64,000 nucleotides of DNA from contig JBMOEW010000001.1 of NCBI GenBank assembly GCA_049314555.1, positions 1-64,000 on the forward strand. The letters run 5' to 3'. Every line of letters starts with the position of its first letter. The first letter of the stretch is position 1. The DNA comes from REEB509 sp049314555 (GTDB lineage: Bacteria > Pseudomonadota > Alphaproteobacteria > Caulobacterales > Aquidulcibacteraceae). Positions 9,726 to 18,224 of the stretch are shown here, piece after piece. The notes under the pieces are model-generated. The model ran no database searches and had not been told where the DNA came from. It saw only the letters and a list, made by a program, of their open reading frames with translations. Both the position numbers and the translations under genes were made by a program.

Positions 9726-10445
9726 ATGGCCGGCGCGTCGGCTGAAGGCGAGCAGAATCCGTGGCCGGCCTTTGTGGACGTGCTGACGGCTGTGATCATG
9801 GTGGTCACGTTTTTGCTCGTGATCATGTGCGCGGCGGTGATGAGCCTTTCGCAGAAAATCGTTCATGACGTTCGTTCATCCGTGTCTGGCGAAGCCATGG
9901 CGCGGGCGGCGGAAGAAATTCAAATCCTGCAGGAGCAGCTACGCGCTGTTGAAGGCATCATCGCTGCTTCTGGCGGTGATCCGCGTGCGGCGCTTCGGGC
10001 GATCGAATTGAGCCAGGTGCAGCGGGTTGAGGGGGATTTGCGACGCGCCACGCTTTCGCGCCAAATCGATGAAGAAAACCGTTTTATTGTTGAAAGTCCG
10101 GTTGATGAAACCGAGACCGGGGGATCGGTAGTTGAAAGCGCTGATGTCTTGTTCACGCTTGAGTTCGAGCCGGACGCGGTGCGCGTTGGTCAAGCCACGG
10201 AAGAACAAGCAATGGCGGTGGTGCAGCGGGCCAACATTCCGGCTGGAACCACCATCGAGATTTGGTCCATAGCGCTGGCCGACACGTCTGTGTCGGACAT
10301 GCAGCGCATCGCGTATTATCGAGCGCTGGTGGCGCGCAACATTTTGATCCGGGCTGGTGTGGCGGCAAGCAACATCACAGCACAAGTCCGCGTGACGCAA
10401 GGCAACGAGGAAGCTCATGCAGTACGTGTCATCGTCAAGCCGTAA
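9726..10445 (+). CDS. MotB/TolR-like stator subunit with degenerate OmpA-like C-terminus
   Basis: I chose the ATG at 9726 because a GGAGAG lies 7–8 nt upstream; a TTG start at 9690 is possible. The 239-residue protein has one N-terminal membrane helix (about 13–36) that begins N-P-W-P-A-F-V-D. Asp18 sits where MotB, TolR and ZorB carry the proton-binding Asp. A coiled coil (about 50–110) precedes a C-terminal domain ending with an R-I-A-Y-Y-R-A-L-V-A pattern reminiscent of OmpA/MotB peptidoglycan-binding domains, but diverged. The reading frame overlaps the MotA-like gene by 29 nt, so the two are translationally coupled. No flagellar gene is nearby. Confidence 0.75.
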   Translation: MAGASAEGEQNPWPAFVDVLTAVIMVVTFLLVIMCAAVMSLSQKIVHDVRSSVSGEAMARAAEEIQILQEQLRAVEGIIAASGGDPRAALRAIELSQVQRVEGDLRRATLSRQIDEENRFIVESPVDETETGGSVVESADVLFTLEFEPDAVRVGQATEEQAMAVVQRANIPAGTTIEIWSIALADTSVSDMQRIAYYRALVARNILIRAGVAASNITAQVRVTQGNEEAHAVRVIVKP

Positions 10446-12435
10446 GGCGGGAAAAGCAGACGCCGTTTCGGCGCGCGCCACCCCGCCCGTGAGCGCGGCA
10501 GGGGCAGCGGAATCGCGTCAAGCGATGATGCAGGCCAAGTTGGGCGCCCGGGTGGATGTGACCGGCAAGATCAACTATGAAATGATGCGCATGGGCCTGT
10601 TCATGGCCGGCCTCGCCGGCCTTGGGATCTATGCGCATGACTTCGTGATCGAAGGCATCATGGCGAAGGCCGCCTTGAACCTGACGATCGTTGGGACGAT
10701 GCTGTTGGCGGCTGGCCTTTGCTTCAAAAACGTTTGGAGCCTGCGCAATGATAAGCTTGCGTTGGATGCTCTGCGTGCGGACTTTGGAGGTAAGCGCCCG
10801 ACGGAAGATATTGTCAACACGCCGGCGATTGTATTCAAAAAGCCAGAACTTCTGGGCTATGGCTATCGTCTTGTTACTGAAGAACTGCTTGCGCGTGACA
10901 AGGGCCAACTGCCGACGGAAACGATCCACATCATCGTGCAGGACGTGGACCACAAGGTCAAAGAAATCTCCTCTTTGATGGGGTATTTCGGCGGCCTTCT
11001 GGTGTTTTTGGGTCTGCTCGGCGCGTTCATGGGCCTGATGAAGACGGTGCACTCGGTGGGTGACCTGATCGGTGGTCTTGATATGAGCGGCGCTGGCGGA
11101 GCTGACGCCATGGCGACGATGATTGAAGGGATGAAGAAGCCGTTGGCAGGGATGTCGGTGGGCTTTTCATCGTCTTTGTTCGGACTGATGTTCTCGATGG
11201 TGATCGGGGTTTTGGATCGGTTTGCGGGAAGCGCCATCAAAACCGTGCGCAACGAGTTTGAAGCCTGCTTGATCGACCTTGCCCACCTGGAAATGGCGGG
11301 AGATGAAGGCGGGCACGGACATGGGGCGCACCATCAGTTTGTCGCCCCCGCGCATGCCCATGGTGTTGCGCCGATGGATGCGGTTTTGATGGAGCGATTG
11401 ATCCGTCAGATCGAGGCGAGCCAACATCAGGCGTCGCAGACCAACGAACTGCTTACCAATATGAACGCCACGCTTTATGCGGTTGCGAACGGGCTGCGTC
11501 AGGCGGATGTGTCTGATGGGCGGCGGCAGTTGGCGGCGGCGTTGGACGGTGTGTCGCGCTCGCAGCGGGATCTCGCGATCCAGCTGACCACGATGGCGAG
11601 CGATGGAAACGCGCAGCAAGAGCGGATGGCCAATGCGCTGCAAGCCAACGTGCGCACGCAGGAGGAAGTGCACAGCCTGCTGCAGGACTTGGCGGCGCGG
11701 GTGGGCGGCTTGCCGGAAGGGCACGCGATTGCAGCGGCTACAGCGGCGCTGAAGCAGGCAAGTGCCCAGGTTTCGGCGGGTCCTGCCGCTCCCGCGCCAT
11801 TGGAAGGGCCGGTGATGATTGGACGCAGTCAGGCGGCTGCGCCCGCTGCTGGCGGTGGGCCGTTGAGCGCTTCGCCTTTGATCCCAGCGCTGGCGACGGC
11901 TGCGCCCAATTCTGGCCCGATGGTGCAGATGCCTCAGGTGCCTGTCGATGCCAACGAGTCGGGTGCGCGGGCGTTGATGGCGCGGTTGGCGATGGCGATC
12001 GGGCAGCGCAAGCCAAGCGGCGCGGCGGCGCGGGGGATTTCGGAAGATCGTCACAAGCAGTTGGAGCGCGCGATGCTGACGACACAGCAAATGTCGCGGC
12101 AGGTGCTGAAGCGCCTGGACGATACGCGTCGCGAGGAAGCCAAGACCGCGGTGACGATCTCGCGGGCGCAGCGTCAGGTTATCGTCAGCCTCGACATGCT
12201 TGTGAAGCGGTTGGACGACTTGATGGAAGGCGGCGAAATCGTTGCAAAGGGCCGGATCGAGCATTTGTCCGAAGTGCTCGGATCGACCAAGGCGCAGGTC
12301 GCGACCAGTATCGACCGCCTGGAGGCGCAGGTTTCCGCCGGGCGGCGTACAGCCGAGCGCGCTGAAACGGCGGCCAACGAAGCTGCAAAGGCCGCGCGTG
12401 CCCAATTTGAACTTCGCAAGGCCGTGGGGGAATAA
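10417..12435 (+). CDS. MotA/TolQ/ExbB-like channel protein with long cytoplasmic tail
   Basis: The ATG at 10417 has a GAGGAAG about 6 nt upstream, inside the end of the MotB-like gene. The 672-residue protein has two helices at about 52–110 and two more at about 190–220 and 240–270. The last pair carries glycine-rich L-L-G-A-F-M-G and S-L-F-G-L-M-F-S-M patterns typical of the MotA/TolQ/ExbB pore. The remaining ~390 residues form an Ala/Gln-rich helical tail with a His-rich patch, a proline-rich linker and a final coiled coil. That layout recalls ZorA of the Zorya system rather than flagellar MotA. With the upstream MotB-like subunit it should form an ion-driven rotary or force-generating stator. 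Confidence 0.78.
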   Translation: MQYVSSSSRKAGKADAVSARATPPVSAAGAAESRQAMMQAKLGARVDVTGKINYEMMRMGLFMAGLAGLGIYAHDFVIEGIMAKAALNLTIVGTMLLAAGLCFKNVWSLRNDKLALDALRADFGGKRPTEDIVNTPAIVFKKPELLGYGYRLVTEELLARDKGQLPTETIHIIVQDVDHKVKEISSLMGYFGGLLVFLGLLGAFMGLMKTVHSVGDLIGGLDMSGAGGADAMATMIEGMKKPLAGMSVGFSSSLFGLMFSMVIGVLDRFAGSAIKTVRNEFEACLIDLAHLEMAGDEGGHGHGAHHQFVAPAHAHGVAPMDAVLMERLIRQIEASQHQASQTNELLTNMNATLYAVANGLRQADVSDGRRQLAAALDGVSRSQRDLAIQLTTMASDGNAQQERMANALQANVRTQEEVHSLLQDLAARVGGLPEGHAIAAATAALKQASAQVSAGPAAPAPLEGPVMIGRSQAAAPAAGGGPLSASPLIPALATAAPNSGPMVQMPQVPVDANESGARALMARLAMAIGQRKPSGAAARGISEDRHKQLERAMLTTQQMSRQVLKRLDDTRREEAKTAVTISRAQRQVIVSLDMLVKRLDDLMEGGEIVAKGRIEHLSEVLGSTKAQVATSIDRLEAQVSAGRRTAERAETAANEAAKAARAQFELRKAVGE

Positions 12436-12438
12436 GCG

Positions 12439-12753
12439 ATGGGACTGTCTCTCAAAATGTTTGCCAAGCGCCCCAAGGCGACTGTTTTGCACAAGCGCTA
12501 TGACGTGCGGATCAAGGCCGAAATCGTGCTGATGCCACGCGAAGTGGCGGTGGAGGGCATGATCTTGAACTGCAGCGAGGGGGGATGTCTGTTTCGCCCC
12601 TTCCAGTCTCACCTGATCAACCGGACCGGCGACATGGTGATGGTGGCCCTTAATGGAAAGCGGCTCACGGGGCGGATCATGAACACCAATGAGCGCGGTT
12701 ATGGCATCGCGTTTCCGGAGTTGGTGGACATTTCCTGGTTTGGGATTCGTTGA
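12439..12753 (+). CDS. PilZ-domain c-di-GMP receptor
   Basis: The 104-residue protein begins 4 nt after the MotA-like stop, so it is surely in the same operon. The PilZ fingerprints are intact: R-Y-D-V-R near residue 20 (RxxxR) and N-C-S-E-G-G near 44 ([D/N]xSxxG), which are the residues that clamp c-di-GMP. The rest is the usual small β-barrel. In enterobacteria the PilZ protein YcgR acts on the flagellar stator; by analogy this protein may gate or brake the stator pair encoded just upstream. That role is inference from context. Confidence 0.88.
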   Translation: MGLSLKMFAKRPKATVLHKRYDVRIKAEIVLMPREVAVEGMILNCSEGGCLFRPFQSHLINRTGDMVMVALNGKRLTGRIMNTNERGYGIAFPELVDISWFGIR

Positions 12754-12779
12754 TCTAAAGGTCGATCTCTGTAATAGAT

Positions 12780-12811
12780 GAGGGCTTCGGATGATCCGAA
12801 GCCCTCTTTTT
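12780..12811 (+). terminator. Rho-independent terminator after the PilZ gene
   Basis: A perfect 12-bp stem (12780–12791 with 12795–12806) has a 3-nt loop and is followed by five T residues. It lies 27 nt after the PilZ stop and closes the stator operon. It may also stop the convergent protease transcript, but the T tract is only on the plus strand. Confidence 0.9.
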
Positions 12812-12831
12812 ATGCGTCGCTGGTTGTGGTG

Positions 12832-15174
12832 TTAGCGCAGTGCGACCAGCATGTCGTCGATCTTGACGCCGCCCCGGTCCACGACGAGGTACTGATAATT
12901 GCGCTGGCCGTCGCGGGTTTCGGCCTGTTCGTTTTGAACCTCAGTTGCGAACCGATTGCGCAAGAACGCCGACAATTCGCCGGCGGTGATGATCGCGTCG
13001 CCGTCATCATCCGCGTCACCGCCCAAACCGTTGCGCAGGAAGTGGGACAGGTAGCCCCCGGCGCGGAACTTTTCAGCTACAGCGCTGGTGAGGTCTTCTT
13101 CCGAGGAGAACAAGCCCATCACCGCGGGCCGGCTGACCACGTCTCTGGCGAAGCCGCCGGAGAAGCAGGCATCAACCGCAAGGATCGACACCCGTGCCCG
13201 GACGTTGGCAAACAGCTGCGCCATTTCGTCGTCCGTGATAGCGCCATCACGCAGCACGATGCTTTCGTTTAAGCCATCCGGTTCGGTGGCGCTTTGGGCC
13301 GTGGCCTGCTGATCGCCGTGGCCGGAGAAGAAGAACAAGAACGCGTCGTCTGGCCCCGCCAAAGCCGCGACGCGGGTGATGGCCGCACGCACCGCAGCGC
13401 GAGTGGCCTGGGCTTCGGTGAGGACAACACTGCCTTCTCCGAGCACACCGCGTCGCTCTAGGGTTTCTGACAGCTTCACCGCATCGTCGGCGGTGAATTC
13501 GAGATTGTTGGCGCGGTTGCCGTAGTCTGAGATGCCCACCATCACCGCGAAAATGCGGCCCCCGCCACGTGCCGCATTGGCCGCGGGGCCGGTTTCGCCG
13601 AGCGCCATGCGCAGGGTGTAGGCACCGACTTCGCCGGGGCTATAGGAGGTGGCACTGACTTGATACTCGCCATCTTCGCGCAGCACGAAGTTCAGGTTGG
13701 CATCGCGGGTGTTGGCGTTGGCGTCGTCGTTGTCTTGTTGATCGCCGGACGGAGCGGTGACCATCAGATAGCTGTCAATTTGGCCAGACCGCATTTCCAA
13801 GGTGGCGCGTTGACCGCGCCGGCCCATAAAGGTGAAACGGTCGACGAATTCTCCCGAGCTCAGGCGCTGGTCGGAGGCGGCGAGACTGGCCTGGATCGGC
13901 GCGTTGGGCGTCAGGCGAGACCCGCCGGTTGGGGTTGGTCTGGTGGGTGGGGCGGCGGAGCCGCCGGTGCCGGGATTGGTGCGGGGCGCTGCGGCCACGG
14001 CGGTGGAGCGGCCAGCTTCCGAGGCGTTGACGGAGAGTTGGTAGCCGCCGGTTTCTCCAGCGCGATAGCTGGTGACGACGATCTCATAGGTGCCGGTTTC
14101 GCCGAGCTGGGTTTCCAGGCGGGCATCGGTGACCCCGGAGGCGGCGTCGTCGTTTTCCTCCTGGTTGCCGGACGGGCCGATCAACATCACGTAGGCGTCA
14201 AAATCTGTGGAGCGGGCGTCGATCTGAATGCTTTGGCCGGCGCGGCCTTCAAACGCATAACTATCCGCAAATTCGCCGCTGGATAACGTGGCGTCGCCGC
14301 TTCCAAGAGCAGCAGTGCGGGATTGGCCAAGGCCGATTGACCCGTTGCCTGCGCGGTTGCCGATGTCGGCTGCTGCTTGGGGCGCGTTCGTGGCGTCGCG
14401 GACGGCAAGTTGATAGGCACCGCGTTCACCAGCGGCGTAGCTGGTGGCTTGAATGCGGTAGGCGCCGCTCGCTGGCAAGGTGAGGACGAGGCGCGCGTTG
14501 CGATCGCCGGCTTCGGCGTCGTCGTCGTTGTATTCTGCATACCCATCAGGACCCGCGATCATCAGATAGGGGTCTATCGCGCGGGAGGTCATCGTCAGTT
14601 CGATCCGCTGACCGCTTCTGCCTTGCAGGGTATAAACATCGACGAATTCGCCGGAGGACAATTGTGCATCGCCTTGGGCAAGCGTGCCATTGACCGAACG
14701 CCCGACGGTTAGGGCTGTGGGCGCGCGGGTGGAGCCGGTTGCCGCCATTGGGCTTTGCGGCGTGGCGGCTCCGGCGGTTTGCTGATCGATGCGGAACGTA
14801 TAATTGCCCTGTTCGCCGCCGCTGAAACTGGTGGCCACGATCTGGTAGGTGCCATCGGCGGGCAGGGTGACTTCCAGCGCGGAATTTGTGCCGCCGCCGG
14901 GGGCGTCGTCATTGTCTTCGGCGAAACCGTTGGGGCCGCGGATAAACACGTAGGTGTCGAACTGGCTCGAGTTCATGCGCACCGAGACCTGTTGGCCGGC
15001 CCGACCGGTGATGGTGAATTCGTCCATGTACTCGCCAGCAGAGAGTGTGCGGTCGCCGCGGGCGAGGGCGCCGTTGATATCGCGGCCGACCTGCGCCGGC
15101 GTTTGGGCGGCGGCTGGCAGAGCGAACAGCAGGGCTGCAGCCAGGGTGCAGGCTAAGCGGTGAACGATACGCAT
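12832..15174 (-). CDS. Secreted caspase-like (peptidase C14) protease with four PPC-type domains
   Basis: A clear signal peptide (residues 1–23, ending A-A-A-Q) starts this 780-residue protein. Four related ~105-residue β-domains follow at about 25–130, 155–260, 275–385 and 415–520. Each has L-S-S/A-G-E-x-x-D and N-D-D motifs typical of bacterial pre-peptidase C-terminal domains. The C-terminal ~240 residues are a caspase/metacaspase fold with the catalytic pair in F-S-G-H-G-D (His near 617) and V-D-A-C-F-S-G-G (Cys near 669). A D-A-D-D-D-G-D stretch near 715 resembles a calcium loop. Unlike most bacterial metacaspases it is exported with the PPC domains in front. Its target is unknown. Confidence 0.88.
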   Translation of the reverse strand: MRIVHRLACTLAAALLFALPAAAQTPAQVGRDINGALARGDRTLSAGEYMDEFTITGRAGQQVSVRMNSSQFDTYVFIRGPNGFAEDNDDAPGGGTNSALEVTLPADGTYQIVATSFSGGEQGNYTFRIDQQTAGAATPQSPMAATGSTRAPTALTVGRSVNGTLAQGDAQLSSGEFVDVYTLQGRSGQRIELTMTSRAIDPYLMIAGPDGYAEYNDDDAEAGDRNARLVLTLPASGAYRIQATSYAAGERGAYQLAVRDATNAPQAAADIGNRAGNGSIGLGQSRTAALGSGDATLSSGEFADSYAFEGRAGQSIQIDARSTDFDAYVMLIGPSGNQEENDDAASGVTDARLETQLGETGTYEIVVTSYRAGETGGYQLSVNASEAGRSTAVAAAPRTNPGTGGSAAPPTRPTPTGGSRLTPNAPIQASLAASDQRLSSGEFVDRFTFMGRRGQRATLEMRSGQIDSYLMVTAPSGDQQDNDDANANTRDANLNFVLREDGEYQVSATSYSPGEVGAYTLRMALGETGPAANAARGGGRIFAVMVGISDYGNRANNLEFTADDAVKLSETLERRGVLGEGSVVLTEAQATRAAVRAAITRVAALAGPDDAFLFFFSGHGDQQATAQSATEPDGLNESIVLRDGAITDDEMAQLFANVRARVSILAVDACFSGGFARDVVSRPAVMGLFSSEEDLTSAVAEKFRAGGYLSHFLRNGLGGDADDDGDAIITAGELSAFLRNRFATEVQNEQAETRDGQRNYQYLVVDRGGVKIDDMLVALR

Positions 15175-15246
15175 CTTGGGGGCTCCTTCACAGGCACGCC
15201 CAAACTAGACCGACTAGGTGGCATTGGGGAAATTGATTTTTCCTGC

Positions 15247-16557
15247 CTAGGGAGCGACACCTAGCCCCAGCGCTTGGGCCAATTGGACGGCTGCGTCGGC
15301 GGCGGCGCCTTGCGCGCTTGCGGCTTGGGATTGCGCGGTGGCGAGGGTTGTATCGGCGACGGTGACGGCCAAGAAGCTTGTCAGGCCGCGGGTGTAGCGA
15401 TCGCGGGCGAGGCGCGCTTCTTCTTGCGCAGAGGTTACGGCCGCTTGCCGTGCGGCCAAGGCGGCATCGGCTTGTGCTTTGCGCGCTGTGGCAATGCGCA
15501 CATCGGCCAAGCTTTCGGCAATAACGCCTTGCAGGGCGCTTTCGGCGGCTTGCGCGTTTGCTTGCGCAGCGCGGGACAGGGCTTGGCGACGGCCGGCATC
15601 AAAGATCGGCCCCAGCAGGCTTGCGGTGAGGGAGCCGGTTTCACCCGTGGTGCCAAGGCTTGCGTCGGTCGCTTGAATCAGCGCGGCGAGCGAAACCCTT
15701 GGCCAACGATCGGCGGCGGCGGCGCGGCCAGCGGCGGTGGCGGCATCAAAGGCAGCGAGGGCCGATTGCACATCGGGCCGCAGGGTCAAGACATCGGCGG
15801 GCAGGGACTGCGGGTCGATGGTGGCCAACTGCGGGGGCGGGGCATCGCCAGCCAAAAGCGCGGCGATCGGCGCATTGGTGGTGGCCAAGAGCGCGGTCAG
15901 CCCCTGTTCTGCTTCGATTTGGGCTTGGCGCAAGGCAGGTAGCACGGCGGCGGCGCGGTCGCGGGCGGATTGTGCCTGGGCAACCGCCAGGCCACCTTCC
16001 AAGCCAGCGCGGGTGCGGGTGTTGGCGATCGAAAGGCTCTCTTCGGCGGCGGCGAGGCTTTGTTCGGCGGCGGCGCGCTGGGTTTGGGCGGTGCGATAGG
16101 CGTTGTAGAGCAAGGCCGCTGTCGTGCGCGATGTTAGGCGAGCCTGGTTGGCTTGAGCTTGGGCTTGGCGCGCGAGGGCCGCACTTTCATCCACGCGAAA
16201 ACCGTCTGCGCCCGCAAGGTTGCGAGAGACGTTTCCCGTCACATAGGCTTGGCTATTGTCAAAGCCGCCGGTGTCAGCCGCGATTGCTGTGCTGGACAGG
16301 CCCAAGGAAAGTTCTGGCCAGAGGCTTGCACGGGCTGCATCGAGGCGTGCTTGTGCGGCAATAAGTCGTGCTTGTGCTTCGCGGGCGTCGGCGGCTTGGC
16401 CGGCAAAGGCCAAAACGCTTTGAAACTGCGCGTCCCCGGCGGAACTCCACCAAGGTGCTGGCGAGGCTGGGGCCTGTTGGGCTTGCGGTGGCATGGCCTC
16501 TTGCGCGGTCGCGCACGCAGAGAGCGCCAGCGCGGCAAGGAAGATAGCGCGTTTCAT
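15247..16557 (-). CDS. TolC/NodT-family outer-membrane efflux lipoprotein
   Basis: The 436-residue protein has a lipoprotein signal with the lipobox L-S-A-C at residues 12–15. Two repeats of long Ala/Gln-rich helices follow, as in TolC, OprM and NodT channels. Its start overlaps the adaptor gene by 4 nt, making it the last member of the ABC exporter operon (permease, ATPase, adaptor, channel). It would provide the outer-membrane exit duct. It might also serve the type I system at 3.9–7.6 kb, which has no channel gene of its own in view. Confidence 0.9.
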   Translation of the reverse strand: MKRAIFLAALALSACATAQEAMPPQAQQAPASPAPWWSSAGDAQFQSVLAFAGQAADAREAQARLIAAQARLDAARASLWPELSLGLSSTAIAADTGGFDNSQAYVTGNVSRNLAGADGFRVDESAALARQAQAQANQARLTSRTTAALLYNAYRTAQTQRAAAEQSLAAAEESLSIANTRTRAGLEGGLAVAQAQSARDRAAAVLPALRQAQIEAEQGLTALLATTNAPIAALLAGDAPPPQLATIDPQSLPADVLTLRPDVQSALAAFDAATAAGRAAAADRWPRVSLAALIQATDASLGTTGETGSLTASLLGPIFDAGRRQALSRAAQANAQAAESALQGVIAESLADVRIATARKAQADAALAARQAAVTSAQEEARLARDRYTRGLTSFLAVTVADTTLATAQSQAASAQGAAADAAVQLAQALGLGVAP

Positions 16558-17501
16558 GGGGTAGTGCCTTGGCTTGTGGGGGCAGACGGGCCAAAGGCGC
16601 GCGCGGCAACGAACACATCCATCTGCTGGCCGACAAAGGCCGGTAACGCCTCTGGGTTGAGGCTATAAATCGCTTCGACGACGCGGGTGTCGACGCGTTC
16701 TGCGCCGCCGCTGAGGTTGCGCTTGGGCTCAACCAGCGGTTCAAACCGGACGAAGGTGAGTTCGGCCCTGCGATCGCCGGCACCGCGCAGGGAGGCTTGA
16801 GCTGCGGCCCCCGCTGCCACGCGGGAGATGTCTTCCTCATCAATCTGTACACGGACGTGAAGGGGGCTGGTGTCACCAATCGCGATCAGGGGATCGGCGG
16901 CGGGGCCTGCTTGCGCAAATTCACCGACCCGAACGTTGACTGCCAAAACCTCGCCCGCGATTGGGGCGCGGACTGTCAGGCGGGCGCGGTCCACTTCGAG
17001 CTGCTGCACTTGTGCGCGGGCCAGCCGGAGGTTGGCGTTGGCGCGATCGGCGGCATAGCGGGCGCGGTCGCGTTCGTCGGTGGAGATGGCGCGATTGTCG
17101 CCGATGTCTTCAAACAGGGCGGCGCGCGCTGTGGCGTCGCGGGCCTCGACTTCAGCGATCTGCACGCTGGCGCGGGTGGCGGCGATGTTGGCGTCCAGGG
17201 CGCGCGCATCCAAGCGAAACAGCGGCGCGCCGGTAGCGACCGTTTGGCCGGGGCGAACGAACACTTCGCGGACGACGCCGGGCAGTTCGGTGGCAACCGA
17301 GATCGTCTCACTGGAGGGTTCAACGATGCCCACCGCTGCAACCACTGCCCCCATGCCTTGGCCGGCTTGTGCGGGATCAACTATCGGCGATTGCTGGGCG
17401 CCGGCGTCGTCGTGTTGGGCAGTGACCACGGCAAATCCAATCAGGCTGACGGCGATGGCTGGCAACACGGCGCGACCTGCGAGTTTTAGGCTCGGTTTCA
17501 T
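16554..17501 (-). CDS. Periplasmic adaptor (HlyD/DevB-like) of an ABC exporter
   Basis: The 315-residue protein has an N-terminal membrane anchor (about 8–28), a V-x-x-V-F-V-R-P-G-Q-T-V-x-x-G lipoyl half at about 75–95, a coiled-coil hairpin (about 100–185), and a second lipoyl half and β-barrel to the end. It overlaps both neighbours by 4 nt, which indicates coupled translation. Together with the FtsX-like permease, ATPase and TolC-family channel it resembles DevBCA/MacAB-type tripartite exporters. The exported substrate cannot be told from sequence. Confidence 0.88.
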   Translation of the reverse strand: MKPSLKLAGRAVLPAIAVSLIGFAVVTAQHDDAGAQQSPIVDPAQAGQGMGAVVAAVGIVEPSSETISVATELPGVVREVFVRPGQTVATGAPLFRLDARALDANIAATRASVQIAEVEARDATARAALFEDIGDNRAISTDERDRARYAADRANANLRLARAQVQQLEVDRARLTVRAPIAGEVLAVNVRVGEFAQAGPAADPLIAIGDTSPLHVRVQIDEEDISRVAAGAAAQASLRGAGDRRAELTFVRFEPLVEPKRNLSGGAERVDTRVVEAIYSLNPEALPAFVGQQMDVFVAARAFGPSAPTSQGTTP

Positions 17502-18220
17502 CGGACGGACTCCTGGGGCAGACGGGTGGTGGTTTCGCCAAGGATGCGGCCATCTTCGATTTGCAGCATGCGATCGGCGTAGCGATAGATCCGGTCATCG
17601 TGGGTGACGACGAGCACGGCGCGATGGGTGTCCTTGGCGGCTTCCACCAGCAGCTGCATCACGGCTTGGCCGGCGGCGGCATCGAGGGCCGCCGTTGGCT
17701 CGTCGCAAACGACTAGCGCTGGGGCGTGGACAAGGGCGCGGGCAATGGCGACGCGCTGTTGTTGGCCGCCCGACATTTGGCGAGGAAGCTTGTTCAGATG
17801 ATCTTGGAGGCCAAGCTGTGCAAGGAGATCCTTGGCCCGCTTGGTGGCTTTGTCCCAGGCCAGACCGTCTGCAATCAGTGGAATCGCTGCGTTTTCGGAC
17901 GCGGTAAGCGTTGCCACCAAATTATACTGTTGGAAAATGAAGCCGATGCGGCGACGGCGGAACTTCACGAGGGCACCGCTGCTCATTTTGTCCAGGCGCT
18001 CGCCCATCACGGAGATCTCGCCGCTGGTGGGGCTGAGGGTGCCAGACAGGATCGACAGCATGGTGGTTTTTCCGGACCCGGACGGGCCGGTCAGGAAAGT
18101 CATGCGGCCGTACGGAAGATCCATGTCCACGCCGTGAAGGACGCGGATGCGATCTTGGCCGGAGGTGAACTCCATGACAACGCCGCGGGCGGAGGCGGCA
18201 AGGGAAGATTGGGCGGTCAT
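17498..18220 (-). CDS. ABC exporter ATPase (LolD/MacB/DevA type)
   Basis: The 240-residue ATPase has Walker A GPSGSGKTT near residue 44, the Q-loop in F-I-F-Q-Q-Y-N-L, signature M-S-G-G-Q-Q-Q near 150, and Walker B with C-D-E-P near 172. The short form with no fused permease and the Q-Q-Y-N-L motif are typical of the LolD/MacB/DevA group that powers FtsX-like permeases. The gene sits 4 nt after the permease and overlaps the adaptor by 4 nt. Confidence 0.92.
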   Translation of the reverse strand: MTAQSSLAASARGVVMEFTSGQDRIRVLHGVDMDLPYGRMTFLTGPSGSGKTTMLSILSGTLSPTSGEISVMGERLDKMSSGALVKFRRRRIGFIFQQYNLVATLTASENAAIPLIADGLAWDKATKRAKDLLAQLGLQDHLNKLPRQMSGGQQQRVAIARALVHAPALVVCDEPTAALDAAAGQAVMQLLVEAAKDTHRAVLVVTHDDRIYRYADRMLQIEDGRILGETTTRLPQESVR

Positions 18221-18224
18221 CCGG

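Noticed and set aside
9726..12753. Zorya anti-phage defence or flagellar MotAB
   Set aside because: The long MotA tail recalls ZorA, but no ZorC, ZorD or ZorE partner is present and a PilZ gene takes that place. No flagellar genes are near.
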